Shown here piece by piece: positions 8,838-18,026 of a DNA stretch of 64,000 bases. A program made the translations under genes and the position numbers. Positions within the stretch are counted from its first letter, which is position 1. Each line of letters starts with the position of its first letter. The notes under the pieces were generated by a model. The model did not search any database, was not told where the DNA came from, and saw nothing but the letters and a program-made list of their open reading frames with translations. This stretch comes from Octadecabacter sp. SW4 (GTDB lineage: Bacteria > Pseudomonadota > Alphaproteobacteria > Rhodobacterales > Rhodobacteraceae). The stretch is taken from assembly GCF_008065155.1 (NCBI RefSeq), contig NZ_CP042819.1:2548922-2612921 (forward strand), given 5' to 3'.

Positions 8838-9308
8838 TCAATCGTCGTCATCGTCGTCGTCGTCATCATCGTCATCGTCATCATCGTCATCGTCATCATC
8901 GTCATCGTCGTCATCATCGTCGTCATCGTCATCGTCGTCATCGTCGTGATCGCGATCATCATCGTAATCGTCGTCGTAATCATCGTCGTGATCGTCATCG
9001 TCGTCATCATCAAGAAAGTCTTCGGACTCGCTATCGATTTCCACGCCGGGGGTTGTGTCATCACCGGCACCCACCGTTTCCATCTCTTGCTTGATGATTG
9101 TGCCTGTCGCCGCGTCATAGATGACTTCAAGCTTTTCGGTGCCGCGGATTGCTTCGACCTTGATCTGCGTCGGGCCGTTGGTGATTTCCACCCGGGTGAA
9201 GCCTTGGGCCTGAAGGTCAGCGATAATCTGATCGCTTGATGTCTGTGCAAAAGCGATGCCCGCACCAAGAACAAGCGCGGCGGTTGTCGAAAGAAGGGTC
9301 TTTTTCAT
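8838..9308 (-). CDS. Exported protein with PepSY-like domain and polyaspartate tail (copy A)
   Basis: 156 aa. Signal peptide MKKTLLSTTAALVLGAGIAFA-Q (about 21 residues), a PepSY-like domain (22-78: SSDQIIADLQAQGFTRVEITNG ... YDAATGTIIKQ), a short acidic linker, and a tail from about residue 100 that is nearly all Asp with interspersed His, Tyr and Arg, ending in 35 uninterrupted Asp codons (8841-8945). GAC and GAT alternate irregularly, so the DNA is not a simple trinucleotide run. ATG at 9308 chosen because GGAGAC lies 5 nt upstream; longer in-frame starts lack a signal peptide. Probable first gene of the unit copy A - copy B - LuxR. Confidence 0.85.
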   Translation of the reverse strand: MKKTLLSTTAALVLGAGIAFAQTSSDQIIADLQAQGFTRVEITNGPTQIKVEAIRGTEKLEVIYDAATGTIIKQEMETVGAGDDTTPGVEIDSESEDFLDDDDDDDHDDDYDDDYDDDRDHDDDDDDDDDDDDDDDDDDDDDDDDDDDDDDDDDDD

Positions 9309-9449
9309 GTCAGTCTCCATGGTTGGACATGCGGGGTGCACGTCTTGGACCAAACAAAAGACGTCTGGCGGCATTGCGCCATTGATCATCCGTTTATCCA
9401 GCGCCAGGTAAACCCATGATCGACACAGCTAAACCGAAGTTTAGACAGT

Positions 9450-9481
9450 AAAAGGGCCGCTGCAGCGTGATGCAACGGCCC
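9450..9481 (-). terminator. Rho-independent terminator after trpB
   Basis: On the minus strand an 11-bp stem (GGGCCGTTGCA / TGCAGCGGCCC, one G-T pair) is followed by TTTT, 21 nt downstream of the trpB stop. Confidence 0.8.
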
Positions 9482-9502
9482 GTATTGCGCGTGCTGAAGG
9501 GT

Positions 9503-10729
9503 CTAGAAGTCGCCCATATCAAAGCCCAGGGCGCGCGCGACAGTAAAGATATCCTTATCGCCACGGCCGCACATGTTCATGATGATCAGGTGGTCCTTGG
9601 GCAGAGTAGGTGCGATTTTCATCACATGGGCCAGCGCGTGGCTGGGTTCAAGCGCGGGAATGATCCCTTCCATCTCGCAAGAAAGCTGAAACGCCTCGAG
9701 CGCCTCTTTGTCGGTGATCGAGACGTATTGCGCCCGCCCGATCTCGTGCAGCCAGGCGTGCTCGGGGCCGATACCGGGGTAATCAAGGCCCGCGCTGATG
9801 GAAAACCCTTCAAGGATTTGCCCATCATCGTCTTGCAGCAAATAGGTGCGGTTGCCATGCAGCACCCCAGGGCGCCCCCCCGTCAGCGATGCGCAATGCT
9901 CCATCTTGGCGTTCACGCCTTTCCCGCCTGCCTCGACACCAATGATGTTGACATCCTTGTCATCAAGGAACGGGAAAAACAGGCCCATCGCATTGGACCC
10001 GCCACCAATGGCGGCGATGATCGTATCGGGGAGGCGTCCTTCAGCGGCTTGCATCTGTTCACGGGCTTCCTTGCCGATGATAGCCTGAAAATCGCGCACC
10101 ATCGCCGGATAGGGATGCGGGCCCGCGACCGTGCCGATGCAATAAAATGTATCGCGCACGTTGGTGACCCAATCGCGCAACGCGTCATTCATCGCGTCCT
10201 TGAGGGTGCCGCGCCCGCTGGTCACAGGGACCATTTCAGCGCCCAGCAGCTTCATGCGAAACACGTTGGGGGCCTGGCGTTCAACGTCATGCGCACCCAT
10301 GTAGACCACACATTTCAACCCGAATTTCGCACAGACCGTGGCCGTGGCAACGCCGTGCTGGCCCGCACCTGTTTCGGCGATAATCCGGGTCTTGCCCATA
10401 CGACGGGCCAGAATGATCTGGCCCAGCACGTTGTTGATCTTATGCGCGCCGGTGTGGTTCAGCTCGTCCCGTTTCAGATAGATCTTGGCGCCACCCAGAT
10501 GCTGCGTCAGCCGTTCGGCATAATAAAGCGGGCTGGGGCGGCCAACATAATGGGTCCAGAGATCGTGCATTTCCGCCCAGAATGTCTCGTCCGTCTTGGC
10601 GTGTTCGTATTGCGCCTCAAGCGCGAGGATCAGCGGCATCAGGGTTTCGGACACGAAGCGGCCGCCAAAATCGCCAAATCGGCCATTTTCGTCTGGGCCA
10701 GTCATAAAGGAATTGAAAAGATCGTTCAT
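9503..10729 (-). CDS. trpB: Tryptophan synthase beta subunit
   Basis: 408 aa. PLP enzyme joining indole and serine to tryptophan. The PLP lysine is Lys97 in [10 protein letters not shown]; the phosphate-binding loop GGGSNAMG, the ETGAGQHG segment and the C-terminal MCGRGDKD are intact. N-terminal [18 protein letters not shown] is typical of TrpB1. Lies downstream of trpF with a 232-nt gap containing a small hairpin; terminator immediately after the stop. Confidence 0.97.
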   Translation of the reverse strand: MNDLFNSFMTGPDENGRFGDFGGRFVSETLMPLILALEAQYEHAKTDETFWAEMHDLWTHYVGRPSPLYYAERLTQHLGGAKIYLKRDELNHTGAHKINNVLGQIILARRMGKTRIIAETGAGQHGVATATVCAKFGLKCVVYMGAHDVERQAPNVFRMKLLGAEMVPVTSGRGTLKDAMNDALRDWVTNVRDTFYCIGTVAGPHPYPAMVRDFQAIIGKEAREQMQAAEGRLPDTIIAAIGGGSNAMGLFFPFLDDKDVNIIGVEAGGKGVNAKMEHCASLTGGRPGVLHGNRTYLLQDDDGQILEGFSISAGLDYPGIGPEHAWLHEIGRAQYVSITDKEALEAFQLSCEMEGIIPALEPSHALAHVMKIAPTLPKDHLIIMNMCGRGDKDIFTVARALGFDMGDF

Positions 10730-10796
10730 CGCGCTTCTCCCGGGGGTTAGCGCGAGATGTAGCGCGCTGTGCCGCAGTGGTAAAGCGCAAGCGCAT

Positions 10797-10817
10797 CAGA
10801 CTTTCATCGAAAGTCTG
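10797..10817. other. Perfect hairpin in the trpF-trpB gap
   Basis: CAGACTTTC - ATC - GAAAGTCTG, a 9-bp perfect stem with a 3-nt loop, in the 232-nt stretch between trpF (stop 10962) and trpB (start 10729). No T run and no Trp-rich leader ORF are seen beside it. The rest of this gap shows no gene. Confidence 0.6.
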
Positions 10818-10961
10818 CGTCAAATACGCCAGGAGGATTTGACGGGCGATACCGTTACGCGGATCGGTTCGGCAGTACAGAACACGATAACCTGCCCGGC
10901 GTCATCAGGATCACTGCATGTGTGATCCGAGCAGTCGTGCCCGTAGTGTTTTGATCGCCGG

Positions 10962-11612
10962 TCAAGTCACGCCCGCCTTGGCACAAAATTCCGCAATCCG
11001 GGCAGCGTCCTTGACCCCCGGCGCGCTTTCAACGCCGCTGGACACATCCACTTGCCGCGCGCCCGTCAGCTTGATCGCCTCGGCCACGTTTTCGGGCGTC
11101 AGCCCGCCGGCCAGCATCCAGGGTTTCGTCCAGTATTTGCGCCCCGCGAGCAGTTTCCAGTCAAAGGCCACGCCATTGCCACCGGGCAGCACAGCCCCCT
11201 TTGGCGGCTTTGCATCAATCAGCAACTGGTCGGCGACGGCGCTGTAGGCGTCTATCGGATCAAGGTCGCTTGCCTGCGCAACGCCCAGAACCTTGATCAC
11301 CGGCAGGCCATAGCGCGCACGCACCTGGGCCACGCGTTCAGGGGTTTCGTGGCCGTGCAACTGGATGAAATCAAGCGGCACCAGTGCCGTGATCTGATCC
11401 AGCAGCGCATCATCACCGTCCACCACCAACCCGACCTTGGCAACGCCAACGGGAACCTGCACCGCCAGTTCCCCCGCCTGTTGCGGGGTCACATAGCGGG
11501 GCGATTTCGGGAAAAAGTTAAAGCCAAGATAGCGCGCGCCAGCATCGACGGCCGCGCGTACACCATCGCTGTCCCGCAACCCGCAAATCTTGACCTGAAT
11601 GCCAGAGGTCAT
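10962..11612 (-). CDS. trpF: Phosphoribosylanthranilate isomerase
   Basis: 216 aa TIM barrel converting N-(5-phosphoribosyl)anthranilate to CdRP in tryptophan synthesis. The catalytic Cys is Cys10 in VKICGLRD; the catalytic Asp is in [10 protein letters not shown]; the GLTPENV and DVSSGVES phosphate loops are present. The ORF starts 7 nt after the lapA-like gene start on the same strand direction (upstream gene lapA ends beyond), making an ihfB-lapA-trpF run on the minus strand. Confidence 0.96.
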   Translation of the reverse strand: MTSGIQVKICGLRDSDGVRAAVDAGARYLGFNFFPKSPRYVTPQQAGELAVQVPVGVAKVGLVVDGDDALLDQITALVPLDFIQLHGHETPERVAQVRARYGLPVIKVLGVAQASDLDPIDAYSAVADQLLIDAKPPKGAVLPGGNGVAFDWKLLAGRKYWTKPWMLAGGLTPENVAEAIKLTGARQVDVSSGVESAPGVKDAARIAEFCAKAGVT

Positions 11613-11618
11613 CGGCCG

Positions 11619-11969
11619 CTAGCCGGCCTTGTCGAGCAGGGCCAGAACCTCGTCCTGGCCTTCGTGCTTTTCATCCTTGAGAGATGCAATCTCGCGGCGC
11701 AGGGCGGCAAGTTCGCGATCCTTGGCGCGCGACGCGGCGCGCTCTTTGTATTCGCGGATCCATTCCCACAGGAAACCGATCAACAGACCAAGGCCGACGC
11801 CAAGGAACAGCAGCACGAACAGCGGCAGCGTCACGGTCGGCGACAGGCCCAGCGCATCCGCCAGAGCCCTTGGCATCGCGCTGAGTTCGGTGGGGGCGCG
11901 GTTGGCAAGCCCGACAGCGATCAGGCACAGGCCAACGACGGCCCAAAAGCCATAGCGAATGTAAGTCAT
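11619..11969 (-). CDS. LapA-domain (DUF1049) inner-membrane protein
   Basis: 116 aa. Two transmembrane helices (about residues 5-23 and 46-70) and a cytoplasmic coiled-coil tail (ERAASRAKDRELAALRREIASLKDE). This is the layout of LapA/YciS, which in Escherichia coli helps LapB control LpxC and lipopolysaccharide assembly. Lies between ihfB and trpF, 10 nt after ihfB and 6 nt before trpF, so the three are almost certainly one transcript. The ihfB-lapA-trpF order is common in this group. Confidence 0.82.
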   Translation of the reverse strand: MTYIRYGFWAVVGLCLIAVGLANRAPTELSAMPRALADALGLSPTVTLPLFVLLFLGVGLGLLIGFLWEWIREYKERAASRAKDRELAALRREIASLKDEKHEGQDEVLALLDKAG

Positions 11970-11979
11970 GTGGTCGTCC

Positions 11980-12261
11980 TTAGTTGTCGTTCAGACGGTC
12001 GCGCAACAACTTGCCGGTCTTGAAGAAAGGCACGTGCTTTTCCTCGACGTTGACCGATTCACCGGTGCGCGGATTCCGCCCCACTCTGGCATCGCGCTTC
12101 TTGACGGAAAATGCGCCAAAGCCGCGCAGTTCAACACGGTCGCCGGTTGCCATCGCTTCGATGACTTCATCAAAGATCGTATTGACGATCTTTTCGACAT
12201 CCCGCTGATACAAATGTGGATTTTCGTCTGCAATACGTTGGATCAATTCCGAGCGGATCAT
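11980..12261 (-). CDS. ihfB: Integration host factor beta subunit
   Basis: 93 aa HU/IHF-fold DNA-bending protein. [26 protein letters not shown] and the DNA-contacting arm GRNPRTGE are diagnostic of the beta subunit. ATG at 12261 chosen since it gives the family length; a longer in-frame start to 12339 adds unrelated residues. Lies downstream of rpsA as in many proteobacteria, followed by lapA-like. Confidence 0.96.
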   Translation of the reverse strand: MIRSELIQRIADENPHLYQRDVEKIVNTIFDEVIEAMATGDRVELRGFGAFSVKKRDARVGRNPRTGESVNVEEKHVPFFKTGKLLRDRLNDN

Positions 12262-12500
12262 GATTGCCCCCCTAGGCAGGATTTTTGTGCCGCGGGTTGG
12301 CCCCGCCTGTCCTGCCTGACTATAGGCCCAAGAGGGCACGCAAGGAATAGTCCGTTTTCACCCGAAATCCATAAATTTCCGCCTTTGGGCCATTTTTGAG
12401 AGGGGAAGATCGTTTGAACGGCGGCCTTGACCTAGCGGAGCCTTGGCATCGCGCGCTTGCCGCAACGCAGCAAATTCAGGCGATTCGCACCTGAAACGGA

Positions 12501-12533
12501 AAACGCCCCGCAACCTTGCGGCGCGGGGCGTTT
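12501..12533 (-). terminator. Rho-independent terminator after rpsA
   Basis: Stem AAACGCCCCG / CGGGGCGTTT (10 bp) with a GC-rich 13-nt loop region, 22 nt past the rpsA stop; on the minus strand it ends in TTTT. It separates rpsA from ihfB. Confidence 0.85.
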
Positions 12534-12554
12534 CCAAAATCTGGCGGGTGACGA

Positions 12555-14234
12555 TTACTCGTCGCCCTTCAAAGCCGCACCAAGAATGTCGCCAAGGCTC
12601 GCACCGGAATCCGAGGATCCGAACTGCTCGACGGCTTCTTTTTCTTCCGCGATCTCGCGTGCCTTGATCGACAGACCCAGACGGCGTGTCTTGGGGTCGA
12701 TGTTGGTCACGCGCACGTCGACCTTATCGCCCACGCCGAAACGCTCGGGGCGCTGTTCGGCACGGTCACGCGACAGATCAGAACGGCGGATGAAGGATGT
12801 CATACCCTCGTAGGACACTTCGATGCCGCCATCTTCGATCTTGGTCACTTCGACGGTGATGATCGAACCGCGCTTGACGCCGCCAACGGCCTCGGCAAAC
12901 GGATCGCCGTCCATCGCCTTGATCGAGAGGCTGATGCGCTCTTTCTCGACGTCCACTTCGGTGACTTTCGCATGCACCATGTCGCCCTTGCGGAAATCGC
13001 CGATGACGTCTTCGCCGCGGCCTTCCCATGTCAGGTCAGAGAGGTGAACCATACCGTCGATGTCGCCTTCAAGGCCGACGAACAGACCGAATTCGGTGAT
13101 GTTCTTGACTTCGCCTTCGACTTCAGTGCCCTCGGGGTGGGTTTCTGCAAACACTTCCCAAGGATTGCGCTGGGTCTGCTTGAGGCCAAGGGAAACGCGG
13201 CGCTTGGCGCTGTCGATTTCCAGCACCATGACTTCGACTTCCTGCGAGGTCGACACGATCTTGCCGGGGTGCACGTTCTTTTTGGTCCATGACATTTCCG
13301 ACACGTGAACCAGACCTTCAACGCCGGGCTCAAGTTCGACAAATGCGCCGTAGTCGGTGATGTTGGTCACGCGGCCCGTGTGCACGCTCTCGAGCGGATA
13401 GGCTGCTTCGACGGCATTCCAGGGATCGTCCTGCAGCTGCTTCATGCCAAGGCTGATGCGGTGCGTGTCTTTGTTGATCTTGATGACCTGCACCTTGATC
13501 GTTTCACCAATCGACAGGATTTCCGATGGGTGGTTCACACGGCGCCATGCCATGTCGGTGACGTGCAGCAGACCATCAACGCCGCCCAGATCAACGAACG
13601 CACCATATTCGGTGATATTCTTGACCACGCCGTCAACTTCCTGACCTTCGGTCAGGTTGCCAATGACTTCGGCGCGCTGTTCGGCGCGGGATTCTTCAAG
13701 GATGGCACGGCGCGACACAACGATGTTGCCACGACGACGGTCCATTTTCAAAATCTGGAACGGCTGCTTGAGGCCCATCAGCGGGCCGGCATCGCGCACC
13801 GGGCGCACATCCACTTGCGACCCGGGAAGGAACGCAACCGCGCCGCCCAGATCAACCGTAAAGCCGCCTTTGACGCGGCCAAAGATTGCGCCTTCGACGC
13901 GCTCTTCGTCAGCGTATGCTTTTTCAAGACGATCCCAGGCTTCTTCGCGGCGGGCCATTTCGCGCGAAATGACGGCTTCGCCACGGGCGTTCTCGACCTG
14001 ACGCAGGAACACTTCCACAGTGTCGCCAACGGAAATGTCGGGCGCTTCGCCGGGGTTTGCGAATTCTTTGAGGTCAACGCGGCCTTCCATTTTGTAGCCG
14101 ACGTCGATGATGGCCTGACCAGCTTCGATGCTGATAACCTTGCCTTTGACAACCGAGCCTTCGGACGGTGTGTCGATTTCGAAGCTTTCGTTCAGAAGGG
14201 CTTCGAATTCCTCCATAGATGTGTTCTGAGCCAT
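12555..14234 (-). CDS. rpsA: 30S ribosomal protein S1
   Basis: 559 aa, the normal length for alphaproteobacterial S1. Six S1/OB-fold repeats are visible through the recurring G-x-V-x-x-I-x-x-(Y/F)-GAFV-x-L pattern (for example KNITEYGAFVDLGGVDGLLH and TNITDYGAFVELEPGVEGLVH). Binds mRNA and the 30S subunit to start translation. Normally sits next to cmk; here an outer-membrane protein gene and three small enzyme genes separate it from cmk by about 3 kb. Confidence 0.97.
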   Translation of the reverse strand: MAQNTSMEEFEALLNESFEIDTPSEGSVVKGKVISIEAGQAIIDVGYKMEGRVDLKEFANPGEAPDISVGDTVEVFLRQVENARGEAVISREMARREEAWDRLEKAYADEERVEGAIFGRVKGGFTVDLGGAVAFLPGSQVDVRPVRDAGPLMGLKQPFQILKMDRRRGNIVVSRRAILEESRAEQRAEVIGNLTEGQEVDGVVKNITEYGAFVDLGGVDGLLHVTDMAWRRVNHPSEILSIGETIKVQVIKINKDTHRISLGMKQLQDDPWNAVEAAYPLESVHTGRVTNITDYGAFVELEPGVEGLVHVSEMSWTKKNVHPGKIVSTSQEVEVMVLEIDSAKRRVSLGLKQTQRNPWEVFAETHPEGTEVEGEVKNITEFGLFVGLEGDIDGMVHLSDLTWEGRGEDVIGDFRKGDMVHAKVTEVDVEKERISLSIKAMDGDPFAEAVGGVKRGSIITVEVTKIEDGGIEVSYEGMTSFIRRSDLSRDRAEQRPERFGVGDKVDVRVTNIDPKTRRLGLSIKAREIAEEKEAVEQFGSSDSGASLGDILGAALKGDE

Positions 14235-14432
14235 GTGGCGTGTAATTCCTACGGTCGTTGTTGGCCAAGCGGTCGTCTCCGCCGGACTTTGGGTTTCAAT
14301 CTGTCAAGGCTTTCGAAACGAACGAAGGGCCGGAAGTTCCGACCCTGCCCGCCTTGCAACTGTTCCGCTGCTTTGACAGGCGCGCGTATAGGCGCTTTTG
14401 CGGATGGGGGCAAGGGGGCAGCCACGCCGCAG

Positions 14433-14461
14433 CAAAAAGGCGCGGCCAAAACGGCCACGCC
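14433..14461 (-). terminator. Rho-independent terminator after the outer-membrane barrel gene
   Basis: On the minus strand GGCGTGGCC - GTTTT - GGCCGCGCC (9 bp, one T-G pair) is followed by TTTTT, starting about 25 nt after the stop at 14486 and before the rpsA promoter region. Confidence 0.83.
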
Positions 14462-14485
14462 CCAAATTGCCGGCGTTCGCCTTGA

Positions 14486-15172
14486 TTAATAGCCCGGGAA
14501 TGTCCCTGCAAAACCACGTTGGCCAAAGGTTGTGCCTGCGCCAAATGTCTTGGTCACACCCAGCGTAACGTAGCGGTAGTCGCCACTGTCCATCGACGCA
14601 TATCGCGCATCCACGGAAAACCCGCTTCCCAGCCCGATCGACGTGCCAACATAGGGGTTCGTAACACTGGGCGAACCTTCGTAGTAGTTGACCGCGTAGC
14701 CGACAATCACGTCGACATCGGTCATCGAGCCGATGGCACCAAGGCTGCGTGTGTATTCTATGCCGAAATACGTATCGTCTTCGTTGTCGACGACCACACC
14801 ATAATATCCCTCAAAGGCATTGCTGCCCGACACATACTTTGCCTCCAAATATGCGATCCCATAATCGTAGTCGTCATCTGCGTAGGCAAGGCCAACGTCA
14901 AGGCCGGGGGCAACTTCATAGAAGGCGTGCAGGCCATAAGACCGGGCCCAATCATTTACCCCCTCGTATTTGTAAAAGAGGACGTCGGTCTGAAACGAAA
15001 TCGGTCCGGCGCTGAATTCGGCCGACCCACCCCCCTGCAATTGATAGTCAAAACTATCATCCGGCGCGTTGATGTAGGCAAAGGAAAGCTCTGCATCGAT
15101 CATTGACTGCGCGGAAACCTGCGCCGTCGTCGCCAGCAAGATCAAACATGTCGAAGAAAGAAATTTGTTCAT
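14486..15172 (-). CDS. Outer-membrane beta-barrel protein (porin-like), unknown function
   Basis: 228 aa. Signal peptide MNKFLSSTCLILLATTAQVSA-Q, then a run of alternating aromatic/polar beta strands (AELSFAYINAP, SAEFSAGPISFQTDVLFYKYEG, DVGLAYADDDYDYGIAYLEAKYV ...) ending near a terminal aromatic (FPGY), typical of 8-10-stranded outer-membrane barrels. No specific family was recognised. Start at the ATG giving a signal peptide; the longer frame to 15295 has none. Single gene with its own terminator, inserted between rpsA and the DUF924 gene. Composition is slightly AT-richer than neighbours. Confidence 0.75.
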   Translation of the reverse strand: MNKFLSSTCLILLATTAQVSAQSMIDAELSFAYINAPDDSFDYQLQGGGSAEFSAGPISFQTDVLFYKYEGVNDWARSYGLHAFYEVAPGLDVGLAYADDDYDYGIAYLEAKYVSGSNAFEGYYGVVVDNEDDTYFGIEYTRSLGAIGSMTDVDVIVGYAVNYYEGSPSVTNPYVGTSIGLGSGFSVDARYASMDSGDYRYVTLGVTKTFGAGTTFGQRGFAGTFPGY

Positions 15173-15380
15173 TGTCACTATCCCGATATTGCTATGCACC
15201 AACTTATAAGCTGTCCATTTCAGCAAACGCCAAACATTTCGGTGGCACTTAGGCGAAACGATCCAAATCGTCGCGTGAAGGTGCCAAAAATGCAACCGAA
15301 GCGGTGTTCGCGCGAACTGAACGGCAAGGCAGCGTCAATTTCCTGGCTCTTAGATCGTTCAGTGTCGCGACTAGTCCCCC

Positions 15381-15932
15381 TCAAAACCCCCCATGCTCCG
15401 CCACATGCGCCAGCTCTGCCTCGGTGCTTTCGCGCCCCAAGACCGCGTTCCGGTGCGGGTATCGTCCGAACTGATCAATGATCGCTTTGTGCTTGAGCTC
15501 GAATTCAAGGAACGTGTCGTTGCCCAACCCCGTGAACAGCATCACCGCGCGGTCGTGGTCGGCGGGGTTTTCGGAATGCATGAAGGGCATGTAAAGAAAC
15601 GCGCGCCGCCCCTCGGCAATCTCTTGGTCCAACCCGTTATCGGCGGCGTAGATCGCCAAGGCAATCGCGCGGTGATCTTCGGCAAAGGCCTGCGGCTGGT
15701 TGCGAAACATGTTCCGGCTGAATTGATCCAGAACGATGATCGCCGCAAGGATGCTGTTGGCCGATCCCATGTAGCGTTCATGCCCGCCGGTCTGGATATC
15801 CTCGTAAATCCAGTAAAACCGCATGTGCAAGTCCGCATCAAAGGCGGGGTCGGTGGCAAAACGCTTGGCGGCTGGCGTTTCCACGAACCAGAAATCCAAA
15901 ACCTCTCTGGTGATCTCGTCAATGTCGCTCAT
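15381..15932 (-). CDS. DUF924 family protein
   Basis: 183 aa. The core VLDFWF-VETPAAKRFATDPAFD, DQFSRNMFRNQPQAFAED and FLYMPFMHSENPADHDRAV ... HRNAVLGRES identify DUF924, a TPR-like helical family of unknown function. Start at MSDIDE (15932) is preceded by GGGAGACGAG. Downstream by 19 nt of the acetyltransferase-like gene on the same strand. Confidence 0.88.
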   Translation of the reverse strand: MSDIDEITREVLDFWFVETPAAKRFATDPAFDADLHMRFYWIYEDIQTGGHERYMGSANSILAAIIVLDQFSRNMFRNQPQAFAEDHRAIALAIYAADNGLDQEIAEGRRAFLYMPFMHSENPADHDRAVMLFTGLGNDTFLEFELKHKAIIDQFGRYPHRNAVLGRESTEAELAHVAEHGGF

Positions 15933-15951
15933 CTCGTCTCCCTCCGATTTT

Positions 15952-16581
15952 TCAAATCCCGTCCAACGCCCCCTGCACGGCATCAAAATACGCCCCGACC
16001 TGCGCCCCGTCGACCAGCGCGTGATGCACCTCGAGCGTCATCGCCATGTCCCAGCCATCGCCGCGCGGCACGATCTTGCCCCATGACACCCGCGGAATGC
16101 AGTCATCGGGGCCGGGCAAGGCGTTGTTGATGCTCGTATAATCCAGCCACGGCAGGCAAGACAGATAGGCCACATCATCGCGCTGACCGCTATTGGCTCC
16201 CAACGCGCTGGTCTGCGCAGCCGCCGCGATCAGCGATTTGCATTGCGCGTCAAACGCTGAAAAATCCGGCGCAAACGGGACATAGGCATAGTTGAAAGCC
16301 CCCGCCTGAGTCGGCACCGTCATCGACAGGGCAATCCGGTCGTGGCGCACCACGTCATCGCCGCGAAAACGCATGCACAGTTCGGGCACAGCGTGCAGCC
16401 CGGCGCCGATGGCATAAAGACAGGCGCGATACACGTTCACCCCCTGCCCTTTGCGCACCTGCATCAGATCGGTGACATCAATCCGCACGGTAGTTGCGTA
16501 ATGTGGCTGTGCATAGGCGCGAAAAAACCGGAACTGCGCCGCGCGCGGCCATGTATCCAGATCAACGATATGTTCAGCCAT
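15952..16581 (-). CDS. Chloramphenicol acetyltransferase-like (CatA fold) O-acyltransferase
   Basis: 209 aa, full length for the CAT family. The catalytic motif HHALVDG (HHxxxDG) lies near residue 191 and the N-terminal HIVDLDTWPRAAQFRFF ... YATTVRIDVT matches the CAT trimer fold. Chromosomal CatA-like proteins in this group are not proven resistance genes; the acceptor is unknown. Start at MAEHIVD (16581). In tandem with the DUF924 gene, probably one transcript. Confidence 0.83.
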   Translation of the reverse strand: MAEHIVDLDTWPRAAQFRFFRAYAQPHYATTVRIDVTDLMQVRKGQGVNVYRACLYAIGAGLHAVPELCMRFRGDDVVRHDRIALSMTVPTQAGAFNYAYVPFAPDFSAFDAQCKSLIAAAAQTSALGANSGQRDDVAYLSCLPWLDYTSINNALPGPDDCIPRVSWGKIVPRGDGWDMAMTLEVHHALVDGAQVGAYFDAVQGALDGI

Positions 16582-16652
16582 GACGCCCCTTTCCTGGCCA
16601 ATTTTCCGCTTCTCCCCTACCACCTGACGGCGGGTTGTGCCATGACGGCGGC

Positions 16653-17300
16653 ATGGGTGAACTTTACTTAGTCAGGCATGGACAGGCCAATACCGGCGCA
16701 ACAAGCGAGGCAGAGTATGACCGCCTCTCGGACCTTGGCCATCGACAGGCGGGCCTGCTGGGCGACTGGCTGCGCGCCCATGAAGACGGGTTCGATCTGA
16801 CGCTGACCGGGGCGATGCGCCGCCACCGTGAAACCGCCGCCGGAATGGGGCTGCTGCCAGACATCGAAGATGCGCGCCTCAACGAGATGGATTACTTCGC
16901 CCTCGCCCGCGATATCGAAATCACGCATGGGGTAGCCCCGCCAAATTCACAGGATGATTTCGCCGATCACATCCCGCAAACCCTTGCGGCGTGGCACGCG
17001 GCAACGATCAATGGCACAGAGCCCTTTGCCCTGTTTGAATCGCGGATTTTCGATGCCCTGGCTGCGGCGGCAAAACCCGGCAAGCGGGTCATCTGCGTCA
17101 CCTCGGGCGGGGTGATCGCGATGGTCATGCGCCAGGCTTTGGGGCTTGGACCTGCACAGATGGCGCATGTGCTGCTGCCGATCTGGAATTCGTCGCTGCA
17201 CCGCTTTCGCATCCGCGAGGATGGCACCTATCTGGTGTCGTTCAACACCATCCCGCACCTTGACGCGCCTGAACACGCCAGCGCCCGTTCACATATCTAG
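16653..17300 (+). CDS. Histidine phosphatase family protein
   Basis: 215 aa. Catalytic motif [10 protein letters not shown] (His9) at the N-terminus and the second His region in [13 protein letters not shown]. Belongs to the phosphoglycerate mutase-like/SixA superfamily; a small-molecule or protein phosphatase rather than a glycolytic mutase by length and lack of mutase loops. Start at the ATG at 16653. Divergent from the CatA-like gene; its last 12 nt overlap the convergent cmk gene. Confidence 0.87.
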   Translation: MGELYLVRHGQANTGATSEAEYDRLSDLGHRQAGLLGDWLRAHEDGFDLTLTGAMRRHRETAAGMGLLPDIEDARLNEMDYFALARDIEITHGVAPPNSQDDFADHIPQTLAAWHAATINGTEPFALFESRIFDALAAAAKPGKRVICVTSGGVIAMVMRQALGLGPAQMAHVLLPIWNSSLHRFRIREDGTYLVSFNTIPHLDAPEHASARSHI

Positions 17301-17900
17301 CGCGGCCTGCACCACCTTGATGGCTTGGGCCACCGCCGCATTAATCGACAGGTCAGAGGTGTCAATCAGCACGGCATCATCTGCCGCCAACAGAGGCGCG
17401 GTGGCGCGGCTGCTGTCGCGGTCATCGCGCGCCTTCACATCGGCCAGAACTGTCGCGTAATCCGTCCGCGCCCCTTTGCCCGTCAGCTCGGCAAACCGGC
17501 GGCGCGCGCGCACCTCGGCACTGGCCGTCACAAACAGCTTCACATCCGCCTTGGGGCAAATCACCGTGCCGATATCGCGCCCATCCAACACCGCCCCGCC
17601 ATCGCGGACCGCAAAAGCGCGCTGGAAATCCACCAACGCCGCGCGCACATCGGGGATCGCCGCGGCATGACTGGCAGCCTGTGCAATCTCGGCGGTGCGC
17701 AGAGCATCACCATCCAAGTCCTGGGCCTGCAAATCCCGGGCTGCCACAACCGGATCAGCCCCGTCCAAAACCCGCGCACCGACGGCGCGATAAAGCAGAC
17801 CGGTATCCAGATGGGCAAAGCCGAAATGCGCCGCCACAGCCTTTGAGATCGTGCCCTTGCCCGCTGCCGCAGGTCCATCAATCGCTACTGTAAACGCCAT
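17289..17900 (-). CDS. cmk: Cytidylate kinase
   Basis: 203 aa. Phosphorylates CMP/dCMP with ATP. P-loop GPAAAGKGT at residues 9-17, DTGLLYRAV, and the [14 protein letters not shown]-binding segment are all present. ATG at 17900 lies 8 nt after the stop of a 38-residue membrane ORF and is preceded by AGGGGGCG. Last gene of the run aroA - small ORF - cmk. Confidence 0.96.
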   Translation of the reverse strand: MAFTVAIDGPAAAGKGTISKAVAAHFGFAHLDTGLLYRAVGARVLDGADPVVAARDLQAQDLDGDALRTAEIAQAASHAAAIPDVRAALVDFQRAFAVRDGGAVLDGRDIGTVICPKADVKLFVTASAEVRARRRFAELTGKGARTDYATVLADVKARDDRDSSRATAPLLAADDAVLIDTSDLSINAAVAQAIKVVQAALDM

Positions 17901-17908
17901 AACGCCCC

Positions 17909-18025
17909 CTAGAATGGCTGCCCGCCACCGACCCACATTTCAAACGCGCGAATCCCCGCCATCAGCACCAACACACCCACGACAACACGGGCGCGCCAGT
18001 TCGGTTTTGACGGCTCCTGGGGCAT
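17909..18025 (-). CDS. Small single-pass membrane protein between aroA and cmk
   Basis: 38 aa: a charged/proline N-terminus ([13 protein letters not shown]), one hydrophobic helix ([18 protein letters not shown]) and a short tail GGGQPF. Its ATG follows the aroA stop (TGA 18027-18029) after one base and its stop is 8 nt before the cmk ATG, so it fits exactly in the gap and is very likely translated by coupling. The basic residues before the helix predict N-in topology. No function is known to me; too short to be called by most gene finders. Confidence 0.7.
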   Translation of the reverse strand: MPQEPSKPNWRARVVVGVLVLMAGIRAFEMWVGGGQPF

Positions 18026-18026
18026 G

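Noticed and set aside
8663..9239. Plus-strand open frames rich in Arg/His or Ile/Val opposite the polyaspartate genes
   Set aside because: They are mirror readings of the GAY repeats; they have no ribosome site, no signal and no conserved domain.
9467..10750. 427-codon plus-strand open frame over trpB
   Set aside because: Antisense of an intact trpB; no domain recognisable.
10730..10961. Trp attenuator in front of trpB
   Set aside because: There is a hairpin but no short ORF with Trp codons, so no leader peptide can be supported.
13305..14489. 394-codon plus-strand open frame over rpsA
   Set aside because: Shadow of the S1 repeats of rpsA.
15952..16581. CatA-like gene as an antibiotic-resistance determinant
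   Set aside because: The HHxxxDG motif shows the fold only; chromosomal copies of this kind are not evidence of chloramphenicol resistance.
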